This document shows, one piece after another, positions 20,964 through 33,118 of a stretch of 62,000 bases of DNA; positions within the stretch are counted from its first letter, which is position 1, and every line of letters begins with the position of its first letter. Under the pieces are notes generated by a model. The model did no database searches. It saw nothing but the letters and a program-made list of their open reading frames with translations, and was not told the DNA's origin. Both the position numbers and the translations under genes were made by a program. Source of the stretch: Adiantum capillus-veneris (taxonomy: Eukaryota; Streptophyta; Polypodiopsida; Polypodiales; Pteridaceae); contig CM043963.1 of assembly GCA_014529385.2 (NCBI GenBank), forward strand, positions 63,787,469 to 63,849,468, in the 5' to 3' direction.

Positions 20964-22380
20964 AGCATTCAATATTTTCTTGCAAAACTTGTAAATTTTG
21001 ACTTAAGCACATTCTATACACCTAAAACAAGTCCTAAATTGAATTTGGTAAAGTCTGGTCTTGCCAGCATCACTTTGTGCTTTGTCGACTTTGAAATCAC
21101 CAATTTCTGTGTCTAGATGGCCTGTAGAGTTGGTTAGTCACTTTTGAGGCTATGGACTTGTCCGCAACATAATCCTGAAGCAACTCATCCAAGTTTGGCC
21201 TTTTTGGAGTCAATTTGACCTCGAATGTCGAATTTGACGCTTTGTAGCCTTCGAGCCGTTTTTTGCTTTTCAAGGGCTTTGCTTGATTGATATTATGAAA
21301 CCAATCATATACATTGTGTATAGACCTCGTATGCAAGCTATCTGTGGAGTCAGAATCCAATTCTGGCATCTGCCAAAAACCTAGCTTTTCTACTTGGGAC
21401 CCCGTCCACCCTTGCCGAATGGTCAACTGGTGATATAGAAGTATTCTATTATGTTGGGGCATGCTATAGTTCAAATCTCATTCGATTTGGTTGAGCTGAC
21501 ATGCCGTTATAGTCGATTTTAGGTCGTAGGTCTTCGTGCACTGCTTGGATTCTAGGGTTTTTTCGAGGGGTTTATACTAGCTTCCGGCCGTACAAAATGG
21601 ATCATTGATAAGTAAAGAACTTACCCTCACGTCTCATGTGAGACGGCACTAAAAACAGGTGAGTGTAAACTCCGAAAAAGATGCACGAAAGAGGTCGAAA
21701 AGCTTTCTCTCCAAAGGCAACAAGTGGAAATGAGGTGGTTTTAGCCTACTTGGGATATCTATACCCGGACTTCCCGAACCATTTTCCCCCAGATTCCCTC
21801 ATTAGTCCTACTATGCCGTGAAATCTATGTTAGACTCAAAAAATTCCCCAATCGGATTCTTGTAGCTCATTCTGCAAGAATTCTGCAAAAGTAGGTCAGG
21901 CCGCCTAATTTAGGCTTCCCGCTTCATCTTTCGATTTCATTGAAATTTTTTGTGCTTGTCCACCTTGTCTTTCTAATCACCACCATGTCTTCAGTTTTTC
22001 CATATGAGCTCCTTTGCTATTTATTATTAATTTTTGACCTGTTTATTAGAAAAATCAAAGAAATTAACAAAATACGCTAAAAAGCAAAGTGAAAATCCAA
22101 TAATTAAGAAAATCCATTGAAAAACACAGCTTTATTGTTTTTGGTTGGATTTCTCCATTTTTAAGTCTCAATATCAAGAAAAATGATGAAAAAAAATAAA
22201 AAAGGACTATTTTTTAATGATTTTTTGATAGTATAAATACTATTTACAATCATCGGGGAGATATTATCAGTTAAATTTCCCTTGTTGATGATTTATAAGG
22301 GTATTATTATGTAATTTTGCAAAAAATCTCACGTTAACATCAAAATTTTTTCTCCCTCTTCAAACATTGCCCTTAATTAC
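20964..22380 (-). other. 3' spacer of copy L with one short conserved reading frame
   Basis: Mostly non-coding. It is colinear with 50150-51590 of copy R, including CCCGATGAxTGTAAATAGT-type sequence. A short frame at about 21330-21097 reads KRLEGYKASNSTFEVKLTP, then LDELLQDYVADKSIASK. The same wording is kept in copy R (LEGYKASNSTYEVKLTP, LDRLLQDYVTDKSKASK), hinting at a small coding exon. Confidence 0.45.
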
Positions 22381-23040
22381 TTAGTACTCTTTCACCCCTC
22401 CTACATGGCGTACTCCAGAATGATTGTGTGCATGGATTGAAAAATCGTGTCTATTTATAGCCTTGGTTGTCTCTACCATGCTTTGAAGATCAATGTAGTT
22501 CAAACCATTATGTTGTGCAAGAGTTGGGTCTTGAGTAATTAACTCAAGGGTTTCTGATGTCGAGGCTTTCTGATGCTGTCTTCCAAAGAGCAAATCTTGT
22601 AGCTTGTGTGCTCTTTGCTTAATTGTGCCATCAGGATGCTTTAGCACCCAGAATTCTTGAGATGTTGGTATCACTTTTGACTGTTGTTGATATTTTACTC
22701 GCCATTGATACCTTGGTTTGCTTGGTGTAGAACGATATGGTTGAGGTTCTGAGGCTTTACTCTCCATTGCTTGATTGGTTTTCCCGTTTTCGGAGAAGAT
22801 AAGTGCTCTTTTTTTTGCCAAATCCATTTCGTGTTAGGTTCCCTGCCCGCAGATGCTCATCTCTATGTTTTGGCCTTTGGAACCGTCTTTGGTATTGTCG
22901 ATGATGTTTTGGGCACCCAGATTTGAATCCGCTTGTCCTTAAGCTGTGCTTTCGGTACCCAAATTTTCCTGACTCCTTGCATGCTACCTGTAGCATTTGC
23001 TTGTCGATAGGATGGAGAAGATTGATTACTTCGTGGTTTG
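22381..23040 (-). pseudogene. C-terminal tail of the copy L pol polyprotein
   Basis: Broken frames encode a basic, low-complexity segment (KPRYQWRVKYQQQ) and then a conserved tail (LKHPDGTIKQRAHKLQDLLF, LELITQDPTLAQHNGLNYID). Copy R keeps the same phrases at 48900-49120. No known domain. Confidence 0.5.
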
Positions 23041-23041
23041 G

Positions 23042-23640
23042 TCAGCTGATTGCTTCCTTTCCATTCCTCCTTGGTGAAATTGGAACAATGAGTTGTCCGC
23101 CTTTAGGTGATAGCTTGAGCTGATTCATATCCCAATCTTGTAATGTCTTGTATGTCCACATCCATGAAATTCCAAGAATCATTGTCTCATTCATGTGTTC
23201 ATCTAATAAGCATACAAACTTATGAGGGCATGAACATCCATGTACTATCACATTCAAGTTGACTACTCCCAATGTTGGTGTTGGGTTCTTGTTGCATCCT
23301 TCGATAGTTGCTATTCTTGCAGTCAAAGATTGAGTTGTTGCTTTCTTGTACGTGGAGTAACTGACTGCATTTATTCTAGCTCCTGTATCGACCAAAGCAT
23401 CTGTGCTATGATTGTTGAGCTGTACTTTGATGCGAAGGTCCATTCCATCTAACCATTCATCATCTATTGACACTGCATATTTCTGCAATTCCCATTGTCG
23501 GTCATCTATTTCCAGTGTGTTGATGGGAATAGGTGTTTGTTGCTTCTTGAGAGCAGCTTTCCTTTTGAGTACCCGAAGCCGAGCTTCTTCTTGGGCTTCA
23601 TTAATAACTTGCTATTGTTTTATCTTCCTTTGCTTGGCTG
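23042..23640 (-). pseudogene. Second retropepsin-like aspartic protease of copy L, downstream of integrase
   Basis: The frame gives IDDEWLDGMDLRIKVQLNN, then TDALVDTGARINAVSYSTYK with the DTGA active-site signature. TPTLGVVNLNVIVHG and ETMILGISWMWTY follow; the ILG-hydrophobic ending is typical of retropepsin flap and C-terminal segments. It follows an Arg/Lys-rich helix (MHAAKQRKIKQQQV, RLRVLKRKAAL). The element already has a protease between gag and RT, so this is an additional one. The position after integrase is unusual for Ty3/gypsy elements. Confidence 0.65.
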
Positions 23641-23660
23641 CATGCATTCTTTCTAGCAAT

Positions 23661-25317
23661 TCATTGGTTAGCGAGAAAATTGTACTTCTTCAAACGACAT
23701 CCACTAATCCAATTAGCCATTGGTTCACCATCTAGGGTGGACAACTTCACTGCTCCACTTGGTGATACGTCTTCAATGATAAATGGTCCATTTTCCTTTT
23801 CCTTAAACTTGGGAATGTGTTGCTTAAGGGAATAGATTAGAACTAAGTCTCCTTTTTTGAAGATTTTTGTAATTAGATGGGAATCAAAAAATTGTTTTTG
23901 TTTCCGCTTTTGTGCATATATGTGATCTACAGCAGTTAGCCTTTGCTCATCTAGCTTCTCTAAATCTTCAAGTCTTTCTGACAATTCATGTCTAGTCCAC
24001 TCAAGATCCTTTGCTACCCTTAATGTCGGTAATAGAAATTCTATTGGCAGTATGGCATCAAGACCATAAACAAAGTTAAATGGTGTAGCATTTAAATTTT
24101 TTTGAATGAAACTCAATAAGCCCATAGAGCTGCATGGAGATTCATTTCCGAGTCTGTCCTTCCTGAACTAACCACTTTAGTCAAAACCAAGCTAAGAATC
24201 TTATTCATATGCTCAACTTGTCCATTTGCTTGTGGGTGATAGGGAGCTGATTTGTTATGGATGACCATAAATTCATTAAGCAAATACTCGATTACCTCAT
24301 TGAGGAAATGAGTTCCTCTATCACTGACAAATTTTATTGGCAGTCCATATCTTGCGAACACATACTCATATAAGAATGCGGCAGTCGTTCTAACATCATT
24401 CTTTTGAGTTTATTTAGCCTCAGTCCACTTAGTCAAATAGTCCATAGCTACAATAATATATTGATCTTGGGTTCTATAAGCAGGTGGCTGTATTGGCCCA
24501 AAAAAGTCTATACCCCATTTTGCGAAAGCTCTAGCTCCCATCATTGGTCTTAAGGGCATGCTATTTACTCGTGTCGAAATTTTTACTCGTTGACAAGCAT
24601 CACACCTTTGAACATATTCTTTGGCATCTGCAAAAGTGTTGGCCACCATATGCCTACCATTAGGATTTCTCTTGCAGTGGTCTTACTAGAAAAGTGACCT
24701 CCAGCTAATCCAGCATGTGCTTGTTCTATCATCAGAATATACTCGTCTTCATTTGCACAAAGACATAAATGTTGATCCTTACCTCTCCGATACAATTGGT
24801 TTCCAATAAGAGCATAGTATCTTGGTTCAATTTCAATTGCTCTTTGATGGCATTTACTCATATCCTCAGGAAATGTTCGGCTTGATAAGTAAGTGACTAG
24901 ATAGTTACTCCACTTAGGAACAAGTGACATTTGAAACAATGTTACATGAGGTATGGGTGTTTGTTTTTTATATTGAGGACAATCCTTTACAAAAAAGCGA
25001 ACATCACTCCTCATAGTTGGCCAAAATACTCCAAGTCTCAAGATCCTTTGCATAGTTTGGTCTTCTGCAAAGTGAAGTCCTACTATGGTAATATGTGCTT
25101 GACTTAGGTATTGAGTTTTCTCTTCAGGATTAATGCATAAGAGCAATATTCCATCTCGATTTCTTTTGTATAGCCTATTAGCTTGTAATTGATACATAGC
25201 CAATTGCTCAATTAATCCGATTGTAATAGGAGGTGGTATTTGAGAATCCACTTGAGCTATGGTCATCAATGATACCATATTTTTTGACCATCGAGGTATC
25301 AGTTTCACGGAGAACAA
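23661..25317 (-). pseudogene. Integrase of copy L, with two H2C2 zinc-finger units
   Basis: First finger: QAHITIVGLHFAEDQTMQ, then VFWPTMRSDV and DCPQYKKQ (the last Cys is now Tyr). Second finger: QAHAGLAGGHFSSKTTARE, then IWWPTL and RCDACQR. The catalytic core follows with WGIDFFGPIQP (first Asp), VSDRGTHFLNEV (second Asp) and APYHPQANGQVEHMNKIL (Glu). The C-terminal SH3-like part contains FKKGDLVLIYSLKQHIPKFK and LDGEPMANWISGCRLKKYN. Several stops split the frame. In life it would insert the cDNA into chromosomes. Confidence 0.8.
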
Positions 25318-25340
25318 CTATGCATCTGGTAGATCATCAT

Positions 25341-26000
25341 CTACTCCTTCAGGTGATTTCCTTGAAATAATCCTTGACAAATGATTTTCTCTTTGATGAG
25401 TAGTGCCCTTTTTACAACCACAGTAAAATCAAATTCTAGAAGAATGATGAACCATCTCACTATTCTTCCTATGCTGCATGGCTTGTTGACCAAGTACAAT
25501 AAGGCTTGGTGGTCCACGAAGAACAAAAATTTGTTTGCTAATAGGTAACATCTATACATTTTTATGGCATAGATCATTCCTAATCCTTCCCTTTCGGTGG
25601 TGGTATAATTCTTTTCTACCATGTTCAACTGTCGGCTAGCATAAGAAATAGAAAAATCAATTTTTCCGTCTCCTAGTTGAGCTAGTATACATCCTATAGT
25701 AAAATTGGAAGCATCTACATGTATGTGGAATATCTTATTCCAATCTGGTGCTTTCATTATTGGAGCTGAAGTGAGAGATTGCTTAAGCTTCATGAAGGAT
25801 TCTTTACATGCTTCAGTCCACTCAAAGTGTGTAATCAAGCTATACATGGGTTTTGCAATTATAGCATACATGTAAATGAACCGTTTGTAATATCCACAAT
25901 GTCCCATGAAGGCTTGAACCCCCTTGACTGTTGTTGGTCTAGGCAAATAAGAAATGACATGAGTTTTATCCATATCAGTAGCTATACCATTTTTAGACAC
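25341..26000 (-). pseudogene. RT connection and RNase H of copy L
   Basis: GVQAFMGHCGYYKRFIYMYA is the RT thumb/connection segment. HIHVDASNFTIGCILAQLGD carries the first RNase H Asp, NYTTTEREGLGMIYAIKMYR the Glu, and FFVDHQALLYLVNKP the second Asp of the Ty3/gypsy RNase H. This domain degrades the RNA strand during reverse transcription. The frame is open over this stretch, but upstream RT is broken. Confidence 0.85.
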
Positions 26001-26796
26001 TATATATCCAATAATGTTTTCCTTGTCTACCCCTGAATGTGCACTATTCAGGATTTAAGCAAATCCTATACAATCTATTTTTTGAATACCTTTTTTAGGT
26101 GTTCAAAATTATCATCCAGGATTGATGAATGTACGCATAGATCGTCCATATATACTTCCAAGAATTTCGTATGATATTCTTTAAAAGCATGGCTCATCAT
26201 CTCTGAATGGTGGTAGGAGCATTAGTTAACCCAAAAGGCATAACCCGTTAGGCAAAAATACCCCATTCCATTGCAAAAGCAGTTTTATGCTGATCTTTTG
26301 GGTCAACCAAAAGTTTATTGTATCCTGAAAAGCCATCTAAGAAGCTGTAAGCTTATTTATCTGCAACTCGTTCTAACACATGCTCAATAATTGGAAGAGG
26401 AAATTTGTCTCTAATGGTAGCTGCATTCACTTTCTTGACATTGACACACACTCGTAATTTTCCATTCTTCTTGGGTACTACCACAATTGGAGACACCCAA
26501 TCTGTATGTTTAATTTCATAAATGAATTTGGCTTCCTTTAGTTTTTCAATCTCTTCTTTGATCTTCCTGGAAAATGTCTCATTATATGTGTATGGCCTTT
26601 GTCTACTTGGTTTCACATCATCTCTCATGGGTATGGTATGTTGACGTATTTTTGGATCAACACCCTTGAGATCCTTGTAAGACCAAGCGAAGATATCTCG
26701 GTACTCTTTCAACAAGCTTAACAAAAGATATTCTTCTTCTTCTTTTAGGTCATTTGCAATGTAGGCAGGCCTAGGGTCTTCTCCTGGCTCAGCCAA
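26001..26796 (-). pseudogene. Reverse transcriptase of copy L
   Basis: Begins with YLLLSLLKEYRDIFAWSYKD and DVKPSRQRPYTYN, then TDWVSPIVVVPKKNGKLRVC and NAATIRDKFPLPIIEHVLE, the RT fingers. The palm retains VYMDD with the catalytic Asp pair. Damage includes TAA at 26250-26248 (after EWGIFA), TAG at 26046-26044 (after LNPE) and a one-base insertion near 26026-26037. Those three lesions are also present in copy R. Confidence 0.85.
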
Positions 26797-26844
26797 ATCT
26801 ATATTTTTCGCGTTTTCAGGCCCTTTGTAGGACTCACCCTATTT

Positions 26845-27434
26845 TCACAGTTCTCTAACAGGTTGTTCAACAATGATTTTTCGATCTTGGAGAGTATATT
26901 TTTTGTAATGGGATGGAACACTTATTACATCTTTACCATCCTCTTCTGTGGTTTCTATTTCAGTTGTATATATCTCCTTTAGAGCTTTTTTCAACTCTTG
27001 ATACTTCTTTTTCCACTCAATTCGTGTCATGGTTGACTCCTTTTCCTGTTTTTTGGCTTTGCTTGAGTATCCTTCCTTGTTTTTCTCAATGTTTTCCATA
27101 TTTTTGGATTTTTGTTTGAAGGATATCTGTCAGCAATTTTATCCTTGACACAATCATGTGCATCTATCTGCATTAGGAACTGTGTTCTACTGGAGACTGA
27201 TGGCATAGGTCTAGCTTTCACATTTCTGGTGTGTCTTTTTCGTCTATACCATTTTTGTCTTCTCGATTTTTGGTTAGGAAAGTCAAAAAACTTTTCTTCC
27301 CCTCCTTTCATGAGTAGCTTCGCTCTCACATGTTCTTTTTCTGACCCCGAATCTTTTGAGGTAGCTGAGTGCTCGTCTAACTCATCTGTTGCATCGTAGT
27401 AGAGGTCTGAAAAGACTTGTTGAGATTTCATCAA
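26845..27434 (-). pseudogene. Linker between protease and RT of copy L
   Basis: Two broken frames: SQQVFSDLYYDATDELDEH with a charged serine-rich segment, and KKYQELKKALKEIYTTEIET with ITVE-like linker residues. They match 42720-43370 of copy R. No domain recognised. It presumably tethers the protease and RT in the polyprotein. Confidence 0.5.
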
Positions 27435-28518
27435 GTCCTGGGTTCCTCAATTTCATCTTCAATGTAGAGGGTTGAATTCATTTGGATGGGAATTATGTCA
27501 TAGCCGTCCTCATTGCAAAATTGAGTAGGCATAGACGTATTCACAGATACATCCATTGTTGCTAAAATTTGAATCCACTCAAATGGCTGAAACAAATGCT
27601 CTGGAAAGGGTTCAGGTACATAGCTTCATCTGTGCAATCCCTTTCTAAAATACATTCTTCTCATTTTAAACTCCCCTTTTCTGAAGCTCCGTACATCCAA
27701 ATAGGAGTGTCTTTGTTTAACCACGATGGAAGCTTAGTTTCACCCGAGGAGACTGAATAAACTCTTGTATGGGCGTTTTCATGACATCTCTATAAGTGTG
27801 ATCTTTTATATTAACCCTTGTTATAGATCCCACTTACTTCAAGTACAGATAATTGTTTCCCCAATCTTGGATAAGCTATACCTGTCGCATGAAAGTTCTT
27901 CCCAATATGATTTCACAATTGAGTTTTTTCCCAAAGTCTACTATGGCAAAAGTGTGTTGATATTCAATCCCACAGGAATTGACTATCACTTTTTCAAGCA
28001 GCCCTAATGTTCTTTCAATGTGTTCATCAGCCAATTGCAATTTCATTCGAGTTTTGTCTAATGGCTGGCCGTCCGCAGAATTTCCATACTGCTTTTGTGG
28101 CTATGGCTATGCCTGCCCCACTATCCAGTATTGCCATGGTTTCAATGTCATTATATTTCACTGTAAGGGTTGTGCCTCCTTCCCCTTCGTAATATTCTCC
28201 GGCTTTGTTCATTGGAACATATCGAATCTCTTTGTTATCCATTTCGTGTTTCAATCTTCCCAAATTTTTTGCGATGAGCCGCGTTATTCCCACCTTCTCT
28301 AGTGTTTTTTGTAGATCATTCCATAAATATGATTTGGTTTTTAACAGTTCTCCCAAAGTAAGAGTGCATTGGATGGGTGTAGACATGATTGAATGAATAT
28401 TGTCTACTTCTAGGGTCTGTTCCACTCTTTTTACTTGAGTGGTATTACACACTATGGATTCATCTTCGTTATCTCCCAAGTAAGAGGGTAATGTTTTCAA
28501 GGTCAATGGTTTAGACAT
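27435..28518 (-). pseudogene. First retropepsin region of copy L
   Basis: MSKPLTLKTLPSYLGDNEDE starts a conserved spacer. YNDIETMAILDSGAGIAIAT has the DSGA active-site signature. Downstream, in a shifted frame, come GLLEKVIVNS, HTFAIVDFGKKLN and IILGR-FMR. This protease would process Gag-Pol. Stops and shifts lie between 27440 and 28030. Confidence 0.7.
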
Positions 28519-28784
28519 TCCTTAAGCTTCAGATCCGCAATCTCCATACAAGGATTATACATCCATGTCCATATTAGGAGGTAGGTTGTCTAACCACACT
28601 TCCTCTATAGGAGCTGACTTTAGAGTTAGGATCCCATCATTGATCTCTCTAACTTTTTCCCATAAGTGTCATGGAATGTCTTCCTCTACGAATGGAATTT
28701 TGTCTAAGGCATCTTCGCTGTCCAGCACTATAAGTTTTGGCTCTTTTGTTTCAAAGTGGGTTTTACCACCACTTTGGATTTCTC

Positions 28785-29640
28785 TCAATTGTCTCTTATC
28801 ACAAGCTCCTCAGGTTTTGCCATACTTTCAAGCTTGGGTTTTTGTTTTTCCAGCATTTCTTGCGTGATTCTTACCAAAACTTGATAAGCTTCCAGATTAG
28901 CTGCTTCCATGTCTGGAGAAGGATAGTTTTTCCATTTGTTTTCCATGTTTTGGCCTGCTTTAGTTCCTACTTGGCAGGCTTCCAAGGTTGCATTAATAGG
29001 TTCAAAAATTTTATCAACCAAAATTAATCCTTCAGATTTCATGGTTGTTTCTTTGATTTTGCTTCCAGTTTCTTTCACCTTTTCCTAGAATAGTTGTAGT
29101 GCTTTCTCCTCGATTTCAACCCGTTGTTTCTGTTTTCTCTTCTCATACCTTTTGTTTCTGCTTCTTTTGGTCTTTTGAGAGAAAATTTTTGTATTCTTTG
29201 AATCATCAAAGGAGTTATGTTTCTTTTTCTTAGCCAGGGCCCTAGTGATTACCTTGATTGGAATAATTGGTTCACTCTCAGATGAGCTACTAGGTATCAC
29301 TTGGACTACGTTCACTACTGTTTTACCTTTGTTTAAAGGATTTTTAGGACAATATTTTGGGAAGTGTCCTCCCTTTTTGCAACATTGTATGCAATAAGCT
29401 TCAACTGGATTGAGGTTTTTGTCAGGCTCTGGGCATTCATTCTTCCAATGATCATCTGTACCACAATTATGACAGATTCCAGTTCTTGGATTAATCATGG
29501 GTCTTACCATAGGAGGTCTAACACCTTGATTAGCCACATAATACATTGGTGCAAGCTCTGGTGGAGTATAAGTCACAGGTTCTTCCATTGGTGGTGGATG
29601 TGAATTATACCAATCTCCTTCTACCATTACTGTAGGTGAC
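28785..29640 (-). pseudogene. Gag C-terminus of copy L: nucleocapsid with two zinc knuckles
   Basis: CHNCGTDDHWKNEC is a perfect CX2CX4HX4C knuckle. CIQCCKKGGHFPKYC is a second one with one extra spacer residue. Proline-rich sequence precedes the knuckles (YNSHPPPMEEPVTYTPPELA) and a Lys/Glu-rich coiled region follows them. The role would be packaging of element RNA. Confidence 0.8.
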
Positions 29641-30720
29641 TAGGCTCAATATAGGGTGTAATAGGTACTAGTGATTGTTCATCTATGACTTCGTCTAGAT
29701 GCATGTACTTTAAAAGCATTGCATTATGTCCTGGATATGGAGGTTGTTGGCCCAACATGGGTTGAGGTCTTTCCATACCCATTGGTGGTCTTTGAGATGA
29801 GGCTATATTAGGCTGCTATCTGTACATGGGTTGTCCTTGTGGACTCATAGGCATGTACTGAACATTCCCATCATACTTTGGTCGGTAATAGCACTCATTG
29901 GTCTCATGGTTGGTCCATTTACCCTCTATTGCACACCATTTCTACTGCCTACTTGGATGTCCCTGTTGAGGTATCCCTTGTTCTGGTCCCCTCATAGGTG
30001 CTTTTTGCATGTTATTCATCATGTCGTTCATCCTTTTGAGCATGTCTTCTATGGCTAAAAGTAGTGCTGCAACAGTTGTCCTCCCACTTGAGCTGGTTTA
30101 ATGGATGCTGTTTTCTCACTTTGGTTATCCTTAGGAACATCTTCTTCGTTGAAAATATCACAATTGTCTCCCGAGTCAATAGCATTTGACACACACTCTT
30201 TTAGGGTTGTATGCTTCTTGCTATAGAGTATAGCATGAAGTTTTTTGTTCAGCAGTCCCTCTAGAAACAATGATACTAGTCATTCTTCTACATATATCTC
30301 TAGCCCTGGGCATGTGGCAATGTATTGTTTCATTTGAGTTGCACAATCCCGAACAGACTCACCATGTTTCTGTTTAAAGCTATAGATTTGAGCTACCGTA
30401 TTGTGTTTGATCCCAGTTTTGGAACAAGCAGCTACAAATCCTTGAGCTAATGTGTTCAAGTCCATGATTGACCTTGGTAGAATGTTTTGGAACCATGTCA
30501 ATGCTTTTCCTTCTAATGTCATTCCAAACCCCTCGAATTGAGTATGGAAATTGAATATATCTTTCACTCTTAGCACTTGTTTAAAGCTTGCTAAGTGGTC
30601 GTATGGATTCCCTGATCCACTATATTTTCTGACCCATTTATGGGAACCAGGTGGTCTGACGCATCTATTTGGTTCAATTCCCGGTCTCCTGAAGTTGGTC
30701 ATGTTCCGAGTCCTTCAAAC
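29641..30720 (-). pseudogene. Gag capsid domain of copy L
   Basis: NPYDHLASFKQVLRVKD, FEGFGMTLEGKALTWFQNIL, LAQGFVAACSKTGIKH and KQKHGESVRDCATQMKQYIA match the retrotransposon gag capsid fold of plant Ty3/gypsy elements. A TGA after YVEE (about 30280) is one transition from the Arg codon present in copy R. A continuation at 30270-30055 (LFLEGLLNKKLHAILYSKKH) is in another segment of the frame. Confidence 0.8.
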
Positions 30721-30782
30721 CAATCTATTGAAAATAGTGACTCATGTAGCCATGGACTAGCTTTAGTGTCACCTGGTTTTCT

Positions 30783-31642
30783 TCATGATGAGGTGGTTTC
30801 TGGTTTTTTAACATTACTCTCAGATGATCTCTCACGGTGTTCATCTCTTGGGATTGTTTCTGGTCCTTGTCCCAATATCCAATCCCTTATGGAATACCCT
30901 TGGTATTTGGTTTGTTCTACCTCCTCAAGAGTCATCATAACAAAGTTGTTGTTATAACAATCCCTAAATAGGTAGGCTTGTAGATATGATGATCCCTTAT
31001 CCTTGATCTTGAAGATATAGTGATCTTCATGGCCGTCAATTGTCCTGATTTGGCATGCAAAGTCCATAGAAGATCTTTTACGTTTCTATCCTCCCAACAA
31101 TAGACTCCGATCCTAGGATTATCAGTACTAAGCCGTTTCAAAGTCTTCAAATCAACTTGATTGTATCTCTCAAATTCTAAAGTTGGTGGTCCTTCTTTTG
31201 CGGCCATATTTGGAATTATGGTATCTACTTCTAAACCCCATTTATCTATCATGTCAGGGTTTTTGACTTGTAAATACCGAGTTTCGTTTCGATCCATGTA
31301 CATTTTTCCTTGTTTGTATGCCTTGATCTCCTCTTCAAACTCAATACCATGGTCATCAATGCTACTAGCATGCTCTTCATTAGGATCCAGGTAAACCTGA
31401 GCTCCATGGCGATTAGTTTTATAAAAAGAGAGTATATGCTTATAGCACATTGTCGTTCCGGTTTCCAAGTGAGTCGAATAGGAAGACATATCAGATGTTG
31501 AATCTGAAAAACTATCTGAGACTTCTTCAAGAATCGTGTGCAAGGAATTGCCTTGATTCATGCTTTCTTCAGTGGATACTCTACTGGAGGTTTCTCCAAG
31601 TATGCCCTGATTTCCTAGTACACGACCAGATATAAGATTCAT
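30783..31642 (-). pseudogene. Gag N-terminus of copy L
   Basis: Start MNLISGRVLGNQGILGET at 31642. The region is rich in Ser and acidic residues, with AQVYLDPNEEHASSIDDHGI and EGPPTLEFERYNQVDLKTL. A frameshift lies near 31060, after which TKYQGYSIRDWILGQGPETI continues. Copy R starts with MNLRSGRVLGNQGILRET, so the start is well supported. No known domain. Confidence 0.6.
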
Positions 31643-32051
31643 AAAGACTTATAAAGCCCTGGAAAGAGTACTTACCTTTGGATTGACTTGTTGTCAATTT
31701 CTTTCACTTGACTGGATTGCACTTTCTGTCAAGCTATCGATTCCTCCTTTACAACCTGATTCCTATACAATTTTGATCAAGTTAGCTATTCTTCTATAAA
31801 GACTGTATAGTTTTTGCTAGTTATCTTAATTGGTCAATGTGTATCACTGCTAATCAAGCTAATTGAGTCAACAGTTGCAATTTCAGAACTCGACTTTGGC
31901 AAAAATCAAAGGACTAATCTGCAACTCAAAAACTGAGTGAACATATACCAATTTGGATCCGATTGAACCCAAACTTTCTCGGTGGCCTTGTATTACGTTG
32001 GTCTAACACTGTACAAGCTCAAAAGTCAATGGGTGGCTCTGTGTAGCAGTA

Positions 32052-32620
32052 GTAAATAATCGTGGTTATTCACTTTTGTCAGTTTTTTGCTCTTTTTGGA
32101 TTGATTTGCCAAGTATACAATCTGTTAAGGTCCTTGGACAAGTTTCAACAAGTTTGGGCAAAATCTCTCCAAGCTTTCAAGAATCTCGCTTAAGTCTCAC
32201 TTTTGTGATCCAAATTTCACCAAAATAGATTTGTGTGGTCTACTTGATATGCTTGACCTTGTGGTATGCTCAAGTATGCAAGATTGTCAATTTTTGAAGT
32301 AGATGTAAATAATCGTGATTATTTACTATGGCTATATTTTTTACAAGTTTTTATCCCAATCTTGACATAGATCTGTTAAGTACTTCAACTTAAGGTCTCT
32401 AGCCAAGTTTCATCAAGTTTGGACTATTTTTGGTCAAATGGTCATCAGTTTTGTGTCCGTAGACTGACTTTGCAATTTTGGTTACAATTTTCAATCCAAT
32501 GATCCAAATCTTACCAACTTTGGTTTGTGGGCTTATTACAACATGATAAACCCAGTGGTATGCTAACTTAGTCAAAAAAGTTAAAAAATGAGACAGATGT
32601 AAATAATCGCAATTATTTAT
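32052..32620. repeat. Leader palindrome array of copy L (three copies)
   Basis: Palindrome copies at 32052-32073 (one arm degraded), 32305-32326 and 32599-32620, spaced 253 and 294 bp, within the untranslated leader upstream of gag. Confidence 0.85.
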
Positions 32621-32784
32621 AACTGGCAACTTTTTGTATCTTTTTGGTCAAGTGAGCATGTACACATGTTTATCACATCAATATAAGCCTATGAATCAAA
32701 TTTCATTGAGTTTGGATAAAATTTTTCCCAATTTACACTCAAGTTTTAGAAAGTCAATACGTACTTTAGTTTTTACCCAATTTT

Positions 32785-33050
32785 TTGCCAATGAAGCGGT
32801 CCGGGACGGGCAACAAGAAGAGCAACCTTTAGACACCCTTCAAGGCTCCAGTGCTGCTCAATGGGGCTGGGGCACAACACAACACAAACCAAAACAACAA
32901 ACCCACAGCCAAATCCCAACTACACAAGGGGCACCACCTAGTTTAAGAGAGAACTAAGATGCAAAAGAGGAGAATCGTTAGAGCAACCCACAAACAAGCA
33001 AGGAATTTACACTAACCCTAACACCAATGGAACACTCTCACACACTAAAA

Positions 33051-33118
<68 letters not shown>

